Below are positions 1 to 13,345 of a stretch of 64,000 bases of DNA, piece by piece. Both the position numbers and the translations under genes were made by a program. The notes beneath the pieces are model-generated. The model was not told the origin of the DNA. It did not search any database and saw only the letters and a list, made by a program, of their open reading frames with translations. How positions within the stretch are numbered: position 1 is the first letter of the stretch; each line of letters begins with the position of its first letter. The stretch is from Physcomitrium patens (lineage: Eukaryota; Streptophyta; Bryopsida; Funariales; Funariaceae): contig NC_037270.1 in the NCBI RefSeq assembly GCF_000002425.4, forward strand, positions 8,351,649 to 8,415,648, read 5' to 3'.

Positions 1-1144
1 ATCCATTATATTCATGTATTATGATGGTTGCCGGCTTGTAAGCTAAAAGTTACTGTATATTATACTACACTACTAGCTACAAATTAAATATAATAAATGG
101 CTATTACAAAATGAAAGTAAGCAAGTGATATGATTAATTAGATTTATTAATGAACTTATTTTGATTTAAAAATTAGATTTAATTATACTATGATAGTCAA
201 AGCCTTATATATTTAATATAGAATTAATTATATTATTTTAGAATAAAATATATAGGTATTAGAAATTTAGTAAATTTATAATGCCATTATTAATAGTAAA
301 GTTTGTTTAGCAAATATTAATATATTTTAGAATGTAGTAGATGTATTGATAAAATTTATAAAAAATAGAAATTTTAATTTATACTTAAACTTATAGAGCA
401 TGAATTATACTTAATGATTGAGAATTTATTAAAATGTGATTCAATTTGTATTAATTTTTGATTCTTTGATTGTTTAAAATTTAGGTTGAAGTTTAGATTC
501 TAATACGTATATCAAGTACTTTTAATAAGAATGTGGTGGGCTTTAATGTTATTTTACATTGTCCAAGTTGAAGTTTTGAGAAAATATTAAAAGCATTGAT
601 TCTATGATATAGTGTATGCACAATCAAATAAATAACTACGATATCATCTACACAATATTTTGATTTAGTGGCTCTAGTGCTTAGGTAAATAAAACCGTAA
701 TTTTATACATGTTTGATTTAATCTTAACAAAATCTCTATTGTATATTAACTTTTCTATGCATGTATAATTTAATAATTTTATAAAAATTTATAGTAAGTT
801 TGAATTGATAAATTATAATAAATTATAAGTAATAAATATTTTAAAAATAAATTAACGAATTATATTTATTTATTTATTAAAGATATTATATTAAAAAATA
901 TATAAAAGTCATATAAAAAATAAAAAAATACTTTATGCTTGAACTAAGTTAGTATAATTATGCTAGATGAAATTTATAATATTTTTTATAAATAAAATAT
1001 TAAAAATCATAGAAAATTATTAAAAATTACACTCTTGAAAAGAATAAAGTGATAAAAGAAGAAAATAAGTTTAATAAAATTACGACAAAATATTATTCAA
1101 AATCTAATACTTATAATTTTTAAAATAATAATAATAACTACTAC

Positions 1145-1146
<2 letters not shown>

Positions 1147-1178
<32 letters not shown>
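1147..1178. repeat. (AT)n microsatellite
   Basis: Uninterrupted AT dinucleotide run of about 16 units. Confidence 0.95.
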
Positions 1179-1183
<5 letters not shown>

Positions 1184-1799
1184 TATTTATTCATTAAACT
1201 AAATATAATACATAGAGATTTATAAAAAAAATGATATTAAAATTTTAATTTATGACTGATGAATATTAATTGTTATAAAATTCTTATATTGGTCTTAAAA
1301 CAAGTCTAAAACATTAAAAATACTATAATTGATTTCTATTGAAATTTTGATGTACCTCTAAATACTATAATTAATTATTCCATTTTCTTTACATTATTTA
1401 TTTCTAACTTATTTTTTAAAATTCCTTTAATATTTAAAAAATATAATTATAAATTTTTACAATTTTTTTTTGATAAGTACATCTCAAGTATCAAATTTAT
1501 CTTAGCTTTAGTTTTGTTGTTGCTACACTAACTTCCATTATAAAATCAACTATAAATTTTTTGTTTTGATTTCACCAAACTTAGGCAATTGGTCATGTCA
1601 AACTTCTTAATTTTTAAGGAAAATAATTCATATAATTTTTATTTATTTCTAATCAAATAAACTTATATTTGAATTATCTTAATAATTCAAAAAAAATAAA
1701 ATAAAAGGGATGATAAATTTTGAATAAAGAAACTGGTCAAAATAAATAAATAAATTTGAAATATTTATAGAAGTGTTTAAAAATATCTTTTATCATAAA

Positions 1800-1804
<5 letters not shown>

Positions 1805-1835
<31 letters not shown>

Positions 1836-1849
1836 TGTGTGTGTGTGTG
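1805..1849. repeat. Compound (AT)n(TG)n microsatellite
   Basis: An AT run to about 1832 passes directly into a TG/CTG run, a common compound microsatellite structure. Confidence 0.9.
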
Positions 1850-1912
1850 GATATATAATTTTTTAAAAATAAACTTTAAGAACTCGTGTGCAAGAATTTG
1901 TACTGAAGTCCA

Positions 1913-1913
<1 letters not shown>

Positions 1914-1967
<54 letters not shown>
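1914..1967. repeat. (AT)n microsatellite
   Basis: About 54 bases of AT dinucleotide with one AC interruption near its start. Confidence 0.95.
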
Positions 1968-1969
<2 letters not shown>

Positions 1970-3040
1970 GGTATAAAAAATAAATTAATAAATTACACTA
2001 AATACATTAATAACTTGTAAATAAAAATCAACTTAAATTAAATATTCATTGAAGTTTAATTATAAAAAATTTCAAAAATTAGATTAGAGCTATTAAAAAA
2101 TAATATGATATATTTAAAACCTTTAATTGAATTTTTTAGTCTATCATATTTATAGCAAAAATTAAAATATAAAAAAAATAATTCAGTTATTTTTTAATAT
2201 GAAATATGTCTTGAGAATAGAGAAGAATAATAGAAAAAATAAATAAATAAATACTTCCAATGTTAAATGCCTTCACAAAGCATTTGTCTATTTGGTATTT
2301 TATTGTTAGTACTAATTTCTAATATTTTTATTAAATTTTTATATATTTATTTTTTTGTTTATAATAACTATGAATTGTTTCTTAGATATTTTCAAGACTT
2401 AATTAGTATGTCTTTTTATATTAATTAGCTAATAAGCCTTTATGAAAATATATTATTTACAACACAAATATTAAGATTTTTGATATAATATTTTTAAAAA
2501 TGTACATTTATTTTTATTGAGTATTATTAGTAATTTCAACATAATTAAATTTACAGTCTTTCTATTCTAACCATTAATAGAAACATCTAAGAAATTTCTC
2601 TAAAAAGACTTCTTGGTCAAGTGAGTTAATACTTTAAAAAAATTATTTATTACAAATTCTTTAATTTTTATTATTATAGATTAATAAAACCTTTAGAAAA
2701 GAAGATCTTAACAAAACTTGATTTTCAAATTTTATATGAAAAGTTTCTTAGAAGTTAAAAATACATATTAGAAGGATGTGAATTTTTTTAAAATCTTAAA
2801 AGAATCTAAAGTATATTTCTAAAAGATTAAAATTTTCTCTATCCATTGAAGAAATAGAATTTATTAATGAACTCTATACATGTATTTATAAAAAATTGGA
2901 TTGAAAAAATATATTTAATTTATAGAATTATAATTTATTATATTAGAAAAAATAAAAATAGTCATCAAAAAGTTTAAATTTAAATATCTTTTAAGAGATT
3001 AATCAATAAAAAATTATTTTTTAATAACAAATATAAATAC

Positions 3041-3041
<1 letters not shown>

Positions 3042-3079
<38 letters not shown>
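3042..3079. repeat. (AT)n microsatellite
   Basis: AT dinucleotide run with one AC interruption. Confidence 0.92.
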
Positions 3080-3084
<5 letters not shown>

Positions 3085-3164
3085 CAATCTTTTAAAAGTA
3101 CTTATGAATTATTATTATGCTTTTTGAAATTCTTAATAAATGTGTTTAAAATTTCTTATATCTC

Positions 3165-3165
<1 letters not shown>

Positions 3166-3207
<42 letters not shown>
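3166..3207. repeat. (AT)n microsatellite
   Basis: Uninterrupted AT dinucleotide run of roughly 20 units. Confidence 0.92.
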
Positions 3208-3210
<3 letters not shown>

Positions 3211-3500
3211 CCAAAGCATATTTTCAACTTTTATTTTGTATTTAAATATATAATTTATTTAATAATTTATTTACTTACAGATTTCTAAAAATAAAATCAC
3301 TCCTCTAACAACTTAAATATATTTTATTACTTATAATAGAATAATTTTAAAAAATATATAAAAGTTAATTGATATTGAATATCTAATGTTATTAATAAAT
3401 GTTAATTTCAAATAACCCAATAAATAATAACATTAGATTGAACATCATGATTGATACAATATTTCATGAAAAAAACAATTACAGATATTAATAAAACTAT

Positions 3501-3764
3501 TCATACAGTAGTTTTTCCTTGACAAGTAACAAACTTCATATTAGATGAGATTACAGAATTTAATCTGGCAACATTTAAGCTTCCAAACAAATTCATTACT
3601 GGTGCTTTGAATATGCAGTATCCTGCATCCCAAGGCCCAGGAGGTTTGCATTGTGGCTGTTTCTACTTTTTGCATGTTCCACATGCAGAGCTATATTTCG
3701 TTAAGTGAATAACATCTATCTTGTATGGGCCTGCAATTGATCCACCTGTGCACACACTGCTGAT
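3501..3764 (-). pseudogene. Coding-like stretch, possible host gene remnant
   Basis: Read on the minus strand, one frame runs about 87 codons with a single internal TAG (about 3681-3683) and ends in TGA at 3501-3503. The residues look protein-like, with several cysteines and the string CKPPGPWDAGYCIF about two fifths of the way along, then a segment with FGSLNVARLN. There is no start codon at the left edge, so this would be an internal or last exon, or a pseudogene. I do not recognise the family. Together with the open stretch at 3998-4145 it may mark a decayed gene read right to left. Chance cannot be excluded. Confidence 0.25.
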
Positions 3765-3879
3765 TTATTGATGAGGTGATACAGGCAATGTCTTGTCTCT
3801 TGCACCTTGATCCAAGTCTGCCCCAGGCTTTGATGCTTCCCAAAGCTAACCTGTCACATGAGAGAAAATCTCAACTTTC

Positions 3880-4005
3880 AAACTCAGTTGCCCACAATCT
3901 TAGAAATGCCATCGGTCCTTTCCTTCATATGGGAAGAGTTCTCACCTAACAAACTCAGTTGTCCATAATCTCAAAAATGCCATTGGTCCTTTCCTTCACA
4001 TGGGA
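3880..4005. repeat. 55-bp direct duplication
   Basis: Positions 3880-3934 and 3951-4005 are the same 55-bp sequence, differing at about six sites, all transitions, and offset by 71 bp. It is a local tandem duplication of moderate age. Confidence 0.85.
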
Positions 4006-4145
4006 GCATTTTTTGGACAATCATCAACAAGACCAAGTCTTCCATTGCCAAACAGGTAATTTTGGTTGAAGTTGATAAGATTTGCAGGAGCAATCAAGGA
4101 ATCGGTGACAGTTTCTTTGAAAGCACAAATTCCTAGGATAGATTT
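3998..4145 (-). pseudogene. Coding-like 49-codon stretch, unidentified
   Basis: On the minus strand this frame is open between two stops for 49 codons and contains the strings APANLINFNQNYLFGNGRLG and DDCPKN, which look more like protein than translated noise. A pyrimidine-rich stretch ending in AG lies just upstream on the minus strand, as in a splice acceptor. Its downstream end overlaps the second copy of the 55-bp duplication. The family is not recognised. The entry is a candidate exon remnant of the same gene as 3501-3764. Confidence 0.22.
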
Positions 4146-4240
4146 TTACTGAAAACAAACTCAAATGGAGGTCAAACCAGACATTTGTTAACTGATTCCA
4201 GTGGAAGCTAATGTACTACTGTCCTGTTGAGAATCCAATA

Positions 4241-4256
4241 TGTGTGTGTGTGTGTG
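4241..4256. repeat. (TG)n microsatellite
   Basis: Eight TG units. Confidence 0.9.
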
Positions 4257-5638
4257 ATTATATTAAGGTTAGGAATTTAAGGGGCTTGATATACAACCTT
4301 TTCAAATGGTTACTTCACTAAATGAATTTCACAATGACATTGGTTTTTCTAATGCACATCTGAATCAGCAATGAAAACTTGAGGATATATTCAGAACTAG
4401 AAAGATGCTTTACTGAAGAGAATGCACCAAATAAATTTAGTAAAAATATTTTATAAAATTTTCTCCATTCGAGAAAAACTAAAAATTAAAATATGCAAAT
4501 TATTGTAATATTTAGAATTGAGGCAAGAGCAACTGCATTGGTTTGTGCAATGTGTAGGCCACCTGATGTGGATCCTCTCATCAGAATTGGAAGACATTTA
4601 TTGGGCGTTCATGTGGTTCTGTTATATGAATTTGTGGCTTCTTGGAAGTGCAATTGGAAGAATCCAACAGAGATGGTCAAAAGATGATTAGGTTTTGTGA
4701 GTTATGTCAACCAAGTCTAAGGGTCATAACAAACCAGAGGATTTAAACAAAAGTAGGAGCCCAGATTGGAATGAATGGGATGTAATGTGATGGGTTGTCC
4801 ATAATGATGGTAATCTGGCTGCAAGACAACCTTGAGATACACCCATGAAAAAAAATATCTAGAAACTTGGACACATGTCAATGCAGTCAAACCTCAAGTT
4901 CCAAGTTCCAAATTTCAGATGGAGACTTTTCTTTTTTCCTTTTTTTTTTCTTTCTTTTGTCTCCTTTCTTTGCTCCAATTAATTTCTTATTGGAATACAA
5001 GGAAGTACACTCTCCTACTAGATTTCCATGTTGTAGACTTGTTACAAAGTGACTGGAGACTTTGTTTCATGGTTCCAAGATGGAGTACAACATTTAGGCT
5101 TTAGCTGCTGGAGTCTAGTTCTATCTGATAGAGTTCCCATTGCCTATTATTTGTTGCAGCAAAATAGAAAAAGGTGCAAAATCTCAACCACTTGTTCCTT
5201 CTAAAGTGGATGGGGCACTGTTTCATGTCTTTCCATGCTTGAAATCTGAATCCACATTTACAGATGGGCAGCTGGAAACCTCACATAAAAAATATAAATG
5301 CATACACACATTTGCTAATGAAGTTCCATGATCTTAAGCACTATGCTGGATCCCATTGCAAAAGACTGTATGTATACATATAATATAATACAATTCATAT
5401 ATATGTACATACAATGCATACATACATACACATGTATATACTAACACATAGAGAAAGAGCCTTTGAAATTGCTGTAGAATTCCATTCCCATTGAAGCAAG
5501 TTGAACATGTCAAGGAAGAGCAGCAAATCCAACACTAATTTTATCACACCATTTTCCTCAAAGATGCAGTTTGTGTAATTACCACAATGTCATCTGAGGT
5601 GCTGCAAACATTGCATGGATTAGGGCTTTAAAAACCTC

Positions 5639-5676
5639 TTTTTTCTTTGTTTTTTCTTTGTTTTTTCTTTGTTTTT
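5639..5676. repeat. T-rich minisatellite
   Basis: Three to four tandem copies of a ten-base unit of the form TTTTTTCTTTG. Confidence 0.85.
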
Positions 5677-6713
5677 AAAATCTTCTGCCAGGGCTCCACC
5701 TAATAGTTTTACAACGATCACAAAGCCTTCCTCTTCAAGTAAAGGTTTTGTGGCTCTTTTTATGTGGATGCAACTTGATGGGAATGTGAGTCTTGCCCAT
5801 CTCAAAAGCCAGATTTAAGAGCTTTGCAGTGCCCCCACCCCTCAGGAGCAGGGTTGCAGAAATTAGGGTTTTCAAAAGCCAAGTTTACTATATAGTCACA
5901 TGGTCAAATTGTAGTGACTCAGCAGAGGTACATGCACATGTGGCCAATTACTTTTTAGTTGGGTGTCTTTGATGTATGTGCCACTATATAGAATGTTGTT
6001 GAGCATAACAGGTAATTTGTCATGTTGATGAGCTGGGTGCTGGTCTCAAATGTTCACTTCACTTGACAATATTTTGCAATTGCATAGTCACCACTTACAA
6101 CTGTAAAGTTACCACTTGCAATTGCATAGCCATCATGGATGTGGAATGAGATGCACATCAATTGGAAAAACAAATGCTTATGTTCGCATTTCACAACTTT
6201 GTAAAAAAATATCCTACTAATAAAGATCATTTTATTCTTTTTATTTTTATAATATAAACAAGAATAGCATGTTGCTATTGAGTATATGCTTGCCCAGCAA
6301 GATCCATACAAAAATGAGGGGAATGAATGTTAAGAGTTCCAATGATCCCTGAATTTCCTACTGAAACACCACTTTTTTGTTTTATTTATTTGTTTGTTTT
6401 TTCAATTGTTTCCCTCCTGGTATCAAAGTTGAGTTATAATTGAGCTTGTTTGTAGGATAATTTGGCAATTATGTTATGTGTTTTCAACTGTCAATGTTTA
6501 CCATATTCTATAAGTATGAAGCAAATTGTCATAAACTTTTCTTCATGAGACTTTTCAATCTCCTGAAAGGTCATACCATTCTATTGAAAACAGGATGACA
6601 TGGCCTCATTGTGAGGATCCAATCTAATGTGTGGGTAAAGGCTAAAATGCATCATGTCAAGAGGTGAAGCTCTTCACTAGGCAATCTTTTGCTTTTCCTC
6701 TTCTCTACTTCCC

Positions 6714-6732
6714 ATTATTATTATTATTATTA
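6714..6732. repeat. (ATT)n microsatellite
   Basis: Six ATT units. Confidence 0.9.
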
Positions 6733-7800
6733 TGATTTGGCTTGTTGGGTTTTTCTTTCTTCAAGCTCCTGTCTCCTTGATATTTAGTTAAGCTTTAGGT
6801 ATTTAGTCCCAACCTAATCAATGTTTAGATCAATTGAGAGCACCATGATCAAAACTCCACTCATTTACCCTACCCTCTTCACCTCTGCTGGTTTTGAAAA
6901 ACAAAAAGAACAATGAAATATGAAAAGCTCAAAACTGCCCAAGGTGGAGCTCAAAACTATGTGGAAGCACATTCCACCTCTGATAAGATGTACTCTAACC
7001 TTGGTCTTGATAGATGTAATTAATAATGGGTTTCTATCATTATTTTATTATTGTTTTGGTTTGTTATTATGTGAGGTTTGGTTAAGGTTTAGAAAGTGCT
7101 AAGATTTAATGAGTGGAACATTTCAATCTTCCTTGCCCTTCCTACATGAAAATCTCTGTCCTTGCAAAGAGTTTCTGCAATGAAAGTGGGAACCACTCTT
7201 CCTTGATGTTTGTAATATTCAAAAGCAGGAGTCAAAAACTTATATGATATTCCATATGAGAGTGTCCAATGGCAGTGAAGGGAATGTTTTTCTCAGAGAT
7301 CCTTGGATTCCTGTACTGTTAATCTGTAGGACAACCTTTGGAGCCATGGAACGTTGTTGTTGCTTCTCCCACTGTTTTGCACCCCAATCTCCTTCACAAG
7401 AATCTTTGCTGGGCTGCTGGAGCAGGCAGCTCCCAATGAGATTTTTGATATCATTTTAGATTTGAGGGCACATGGAGAATTAGTTTTTAGTTGGCTTCCC
7501 TTTATTTTGTTGGCATGTGCATGTCACGTGGGAATCAGGCTTGTCTCCCCACTAGTGCTGGTGATTGGACAAGGGGAGGCTTTGGCTTGCATTGACACTG
7601 GCTAACAGCTTTTGCATACTGGAATGGATACCAATACAGAGAAGAAAATAGATAAAGTAAAAGAGAATCGTCCACTGTGAAGTTTGCACTATCCAATAGG
7701 AATATTGTGTTTTTGGGAAAAAGGTGGAGAAAATCATAAATGGAAAGATCCCACACAGCCTTTAAAATCCTTTGCACCTAGACCCATCCAATTATGCTGG

Positions 7801-9128
7801 GTGTCAATACTTTCTAATAATAACAAAAACAATTAATTATAATGTTAATAAAATAGTAGCAGTACATGTAATGTGGTTGATTTTAATTACTTAATTTTAA
7901 TAAGCAGATTAATTCATAAAATATATACAATCAAGAAAGATGGATTCTACATCAAATGAATCAAATTAATGGAATATTGTTTTGAAACGGTGGAAACTGT
8001 CATAGACATGAATCTTACACAGTATTTAGATAGACATTATTTATGCAGAGAGTGCAAATAAAAGGATCTGGCCAAAATATGTCAAATTTCGATAAAAATC
8101 CCACTAATTTTATTAGGTTGGAGATTTCTTCACACAATTCTAATAATATCTTTCTTGAATTATTTTCTCATTTATTTTATTTTTTTATTTAATTTTGTTA
8201 TTTACAATACCTTCACATCCAAAAAAATCTTTGGAGTATTAGTCCTAAAATAACATAACTTCTTTTAATTAGAGGCATTTATTTAAGATATTATATTTGA
8301 CTAGAATTAAATTTCTTAGTTGTAAAAGTGTATCAAAGTGCACTAATTATAAAGAAACAATATACATTTGGTTTATATATCATCAGTGGCTGGTAATTGA
8401 CAGATGGATGACTTAATCAAATAAAGATATTTTTATATTGGTATGACAACTTCAAACTATTGGTTCTCTAAAAACTTCAACACACAAATTTTGCAGATGC
8501 CCTTAATCAAGAGTAGTGTGGAACTTGGCTAACTTGGTTTGACACAAATCAACAACCACCTCAAGAAAATCAAGACTATAGAAATCTTCTCTTAGAACCA
8601 ATTTTAATTTTTTTACGAACATTCTTCAAAATTTGAGAAATTTAGAGTGTTATGGTCTTTCTTTTGTAGCTTATGCCTTAAGACAATATAGGCACAATAC
8701 AAAAAAATTATTCTTCAATGAAAAATCATGGAGTAACAAACAAGTTTGTATGGCATTTTTTTCCAATCTTTTATATGATAGTCAATTGATATGGAAACAA
8801 ACAAAAGCAAAATTAACTAAACATGTAGACAATAAAGCAATTGTTTTAAAAAATTGAAATAGACCATAGATGATATGCAAAATGCTCAATATTTTTTGTG
8901 AAAAGTCAATATTATAGAATTTCTATAGAAAAATTTAAAAATTTAAAATTAAACAATAGACTATGTTATAAAAAATAGATTTTATTATGCTAGTATTTTT
9001 TATTTTATTTTAATTTTAAATAATAATAAAAGTAACATATTAAATTGATAAGAAAAATTACTTGTGAGACCTAATCCTTCTTTGAGTTGTCAGGTCAATA
9101 AGTCCAAGTGATAATATCTACTTAGAAG

Positions 9129-9159
<31 letters not shown>

Positions 9160-9531
9160 TATTTAAGGTATATTAAATCTATATTTGGTAATAATTTGAT
9201 AGTTGAAATGGTTCCATATCTAGTAGACTACTTTAAACAACCAAAATCAATATTCAAAGATTTCATGAATTCTCCTATGATATGTATAACACTTGCCAAA
9301 TAGACCAAGTATAGTATATCAACTATCTATAGGTAACATTTTTAAATGTATTAGCCAAAGAAAAACTTATACTTTAGCTAGTTAATTCAAATTCCATATC
9401 AATTGTAATACCTTAGTAGATTCAATTATGGTCATGCCAATATATTCTTGTAGTGTGAAGAATTGTGAGAGTTAAAATTTGTTTGCTATTGTTCTTATTG
9501 ATTTTTTTATTTCATAGTTAAAAAATATTGT
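7801..9531. other. AT-rich spacer
   Basis: No recognisable gene. A (TA)n run lies at 9137-9162. A 74-codon plus-strand frame at 8633-8857 has no recognisable motif and biased, AT-driven composition, and I do not call it a gene. Confidence 0.5.
9137..9162. repeat. (AT)n microsatellite
   Basis: Uninterrupted AT run of about 13 units. Confidence 0.92.
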
Positions 9532-10071
9532 TGTCAAGGACATAAATCTTGAAGAAAGAAAATCCTTAATACACTCTCATGATACTAAAAAGAACTAGAA
9601 AGTCATTCAAAGATGATATAATATTGAACTAAAATGGCTATTGCCAAAAATAAAAAAGATTAAAAAGTCTTGAAATAAGACTAAAGATTAGAAAAGCATT
9701 GATAAGAATGAAGAAGACTTCACTTTTGCCTCCATATATACTCTTAACTAAGAGCTAGGTGGTGATATCTTATAAGACTTTTAAAACATGTTGATTTTAT
9801 AAGATGCGTATCTTAACTTACAAGACAAGTTTTTTATATGTACGCCACATATTTAACTTATTTTATAAGCTATTAACACGTGGTTAATTTATTGACTAAG
9901 TTTCTAACCTATAAATTAACTAAAAATACATATAAAGTCAAATCAGCATCTATAAAGCTTCTAAAAAGCTTCTTTAAAAGGTATTATGAAACTAATATAA
10001 TTTTATCTGTTTTTATCTATTTCTATCTAATCATATAGGTAATTATTAAAATATCTATGTATAGCCACATA
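9532..10071 (-). repeat. LTR of family B chromovirus
   Basis: 540 bp, the reverse complement of the LTR at 13807-14344. It starts TGTCAAGGAC on the plus strand and contains the TATA box and the 30-base hairpin (9701-9730) shared by all LTRs of this family. Confidence 0.85.
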
Positions 10072-10655
10072 CTTTGATCTTTATTCTCTTTGAAGATGGT
10101 TGATAGGTCCAATTAACTATTGATAATATCTCATATCAGTACAAGAAGACCATCCTATTATTTGATTATTGTTGAGGTCTTTATAACTTCTTTCAAATAA
10201 AATATTTGGAATATTGTCAGGAGTTATTTCTACTTCTAATAAAATCTCCAAATATCAGGAATCTCTTTCAAAGTCATGATACTAAACACATTGTATCTTG
10301 CCATCTATTTGAGGAAGGACATGTTATTCTTGAAGATATTCCTTTCAATTATATTGTCTTGAAAATTATCACAATCGCAATGTTTCATCTATTATATCAG
10401 CAAATGAAAGCTCTTGAGTTGAATCTATTGGTTATTGGTTCTCTATCTTCTTGGGTCACAAATATACAAAAGCTGCAAAGAACGATAAAAAGGTAGAGTG
10501 TTATCTTTCTTTGATCTTATTTCTTTTACAGTAAAGATTTGGTATTCTTCATTTTAGTTTTGATAGATGTTATTGATAAAAAGTTTCAACTTTCTTTGCT
10601 ACATTTGGAAGATTCTTTTTTGGCTCCTATGTGTACTCATTAGTATCATATCCAT

Positions 10656-11917
10656 TGTCGGCGTAGAGAGAATTTGTCTCAAGAAACCACTGGGCTCTTG
10701 GTTGTCATTAATTACTCAATTAAGCCTTGAGATAAGAAAGACCAAGTTTATATATAAAATTTTCTTTTTTGAGTAATTACACCAAATACATAAGCTTTAA
10801 GTAACCAACAACACTCAAAATATGATAAAATCCTCTAAAACCTTGTATATCCTTATGTGGAAATTTTTGTAAACTTCAATACTATATCTCCTAATCCGAT
10901 TATCCAAACAAACTCAAATTTTATATGAGATACTGATGTATTTTTATTTACTTTTATAATAAATTCTAATTGCAAATTCATTGGAAATCTTGAGATATCT
11001 TGAAAATCCTAATAATCACTTTAAACCCTTGATTTTATATACCTATGTATAATTTTCTTCATATTTCACAAAATATAAGCTAAAATGCCACAAAATTTAT
11101 ATGTATAGATTTTTAATACAAAATATTATATTTTTCAAAAAATTTGAGCTAAAAATTCGTCCAAAAACTCAAGTTATGGCTCCAACCATTACTATAAATG
11201 AAACTATTTACTTACTGCCTTTGATTTGGAAGTGCTCTCTTCAACTCCTTAAAACTCCTTTATATGAACTTCAAAAGCAACAATTCTTTCATAAAAGATG
11301 TAAGCTTTAAAATCACCATTCTAATCGCATCTTTCAAACTTCAAAAGTTATTGTACAACTCCTCATATCTTCAAAAGAGTAATAATATATCTTAAATTAA
11401 TACCTTAATTTCAAATGGCTATATCTTCTTTATCATAATTCCAAATCTTATAATTTTTATACACAAATTGTAGTCCAAATCCTAAAATTTATAATTCTAG
11501 CTTCTAATTCCTGAATGCCTTCTTTGAAGTTACCAAAACTCTTTTTAAGATCGTAGAGAGCCTCCTCAAAGCCCATTGGACATGGTATTCAACCAATAGA
11601 GCTAAAGTTCTTCATTCTTCGCCTTCATTCGACCATGCCTTGCTTTCATCCCTCTCAATTAGCCTCCTACTAGTTTAGATTTTTATCTTTAAGCTTCTAC
11701 CTTCTCCCAAGGCTTCATACTAAACATTAGGTCCTATATTTTTTTAATGCCAAAATCATAACAAGTAAAAAAATAAAATAAAGTTTCTTATATTAATTCA
11801 TTTTAATTTAATCTACTAAACACTCTAACATACATTTAGATTTATTAACATATAATATGTTTTAACTAATTTTTACATACTATAAGTATTTACAATACAA
11901 TATTATGCTAATAAATA
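10656..11917 (+). repeat. TGTCG repeat, copy 1 (solo-LTR-like)
   Basis: A repeat of about 1.26 kb starting TGTCGGCGTAGAGAG. It is closely related over its length to 29205-30462 and, in its first 460 bp, to 13346-13806. It interrupts the family B element between chromodomain and 3' untranslated region. Size, the TG start and lack of coding capacity fit a solo LTR. The right edge is approximate. Confidence 0.65.
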
Positions 11918-13345
11918 AGATATTCTAACTTATTTTGGTATCGCCTTGAATCTGACACCTCTTCCAATTTGAATTTTTAATTATCATTTTTTTTTATAGG
12001 AAGAGGTGGTATTTGTCTTCTTCTTGAGATATTCACTATCTCATATGGATCAAAAAGAGATATGTGAAATATGAAATGGATTTTCATTGACTTTAGTAGA
12101 TATAATTAATAAGCAATAAGATTGACTTATTTACTAATAGAAAAAGGTCCTGGGTTATGATAGTCCAACTTGTCACAAGAACAAATAGTCTTGATATTGC
12201 AATGAAGTAACTATATCTTGTTACGTACATTGAATTGTGGTTATTCTATGTGATGGTATTTACATTTTTTTGTCATTCTTGAGCTCTTTTTAGCTGCACC
12301 TTCATTGTTGCATGTAGCTCCGACAAACAATTTTTTAAATCTTTTATCATAAAATTATCAACTTTTAAAAAGTCAAAAGTATTAAATTATAGATAATAAT
12401 CATAATTGGCAAAAAAAGGTGTTTGTTGAGTAGAAGAATGTATTTAACTATTATATGCAAATTTAGCCAATGATAAAAGAGTTGTTCAATTATATTAATG
12501 ATAGTTGGTAGTACACCTCAAATACTACTTCAAACTTGATTCATTCATTCTGTTTGCCAATTAATTTGAGGATGAAAAGTTAATGAGAGCTTTATATCCA
12601 CCTAAAAAATTTTGAAAAATATTCTCTAAAATCTTCATATTAATTAGATCTTCTTATTCGATATAATATCTTTGGACAATCCGTGATAGCAATAGATGTT
12701 ATTAAAAAAAGTTTAATTATTTCTTTATCTATGATAGATTTTATATATAATATAAAATATGTTATTTAAATAAAATGATCCACTACTATAGATATAGAAT
12801 CATTCAAATTTTAGACTAAAAGATCTATGATAAAATCCATAGAAACAAAAGACCATGGTTATTCTAGAATGGATAATGGCTGAAGAAGTCTATAAAGTCA
12901 ATAGCAATGATTTTTGGATCTTGAAGAATTATCACATGATTGTACAAAGTCTTTGACTGCCTTTTATATTTGAGGCCACTAAAAATCTCTCAATATTAGC
13001 TTCAAAGTCTTGTTGTATGTAAAATGTCTGACTACTAGAAAGTCGTGACAAATTTGAAGAACATGTAATCGTGCTCTACCTTTTGGAATGTATAATCATT
13101 CTTCAAAATAGAGTAGCTTATTTTTGAACTTGAATTTCAAAGTACCATGAGACTTAAAAGAATTATTATTGATATCATGAATAAGAGGATAAAATGACCT
13201 ACTTGATTGAATTTGCTTGATAAAAGTTGAATCAATAATCTATATTGATTTCATTGCTCCAAAGTAAAAATGTTCTAATTTCAAAAAAATCATTCTTTTA
13301 TGATTAAAATATAAATCTCTTTCTTTTGTTATAAGAAAAGAACGT

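Larger units (their letters stand above)
1..3460. other. AT-rich spacer with TA microsatellites
   Basis: No gene or recognisable element is visible. The sequence is extremely AT-rich by eye and open frames are short. The longest on the plus strand, near 1773-1976, is mainly translated TA repeat. The stretch may hold remnants of repeats too decayed to name. Confidence 0.6.
3480..7800. other. GC-richer, probably low-copy segment
   Basis: Base composition rises clearly above the flanks and no retrotransposon motif was found. It holds a 55-bp direct duplication (3880-3934 and 3951-4005), coding-like minus-strand stretches (3501-3764 and 3998-4145), a (TG)n run at 4241-4256, a T-rich minisatellite at 5639-5676 and an (ATT)n run at 6714-6732. 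Small plus-strand frames near 4493-4687 and 7244-7605 resemble no family known to me. It is the best candidate in the window for unique host DNA, either intergenic or the remains of a gene. Confidence 0.4.
9532..13345 (-). mobile_element. Old Ty3 chromovirus, family B, partial
   Basis: Minus-strand fossil. From the left it shows a 3' LTR (9532-10071), a 3' untranslated part (to 10655), an inserted 1.26-kb LTR-like repeat (10656-about 11917), then the chromodomain, integrase and RNase H end of pol (about 11918-13345), running into another copy of the inserted repeat. Identification rests on alignment by eye to the younger element at 37332-43492, for example the integrase region near 12840-12930 and the post-integrase region near 11930-12000. 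The gag and 5' parts are missing here. It is broken many times and is among the older elements in the window. Confidence 0.8.

Noticed and set aside
1773-1976. 67-codon open frame
   Set aside because: It is almost wholly a translation of TA and TG dinucleotide repeats.
8633-8857. 74-codon open frame as a host gene
   Set aside because: Lys/Asn-rich composition follows from AT richness and there is no motif or supporting context.
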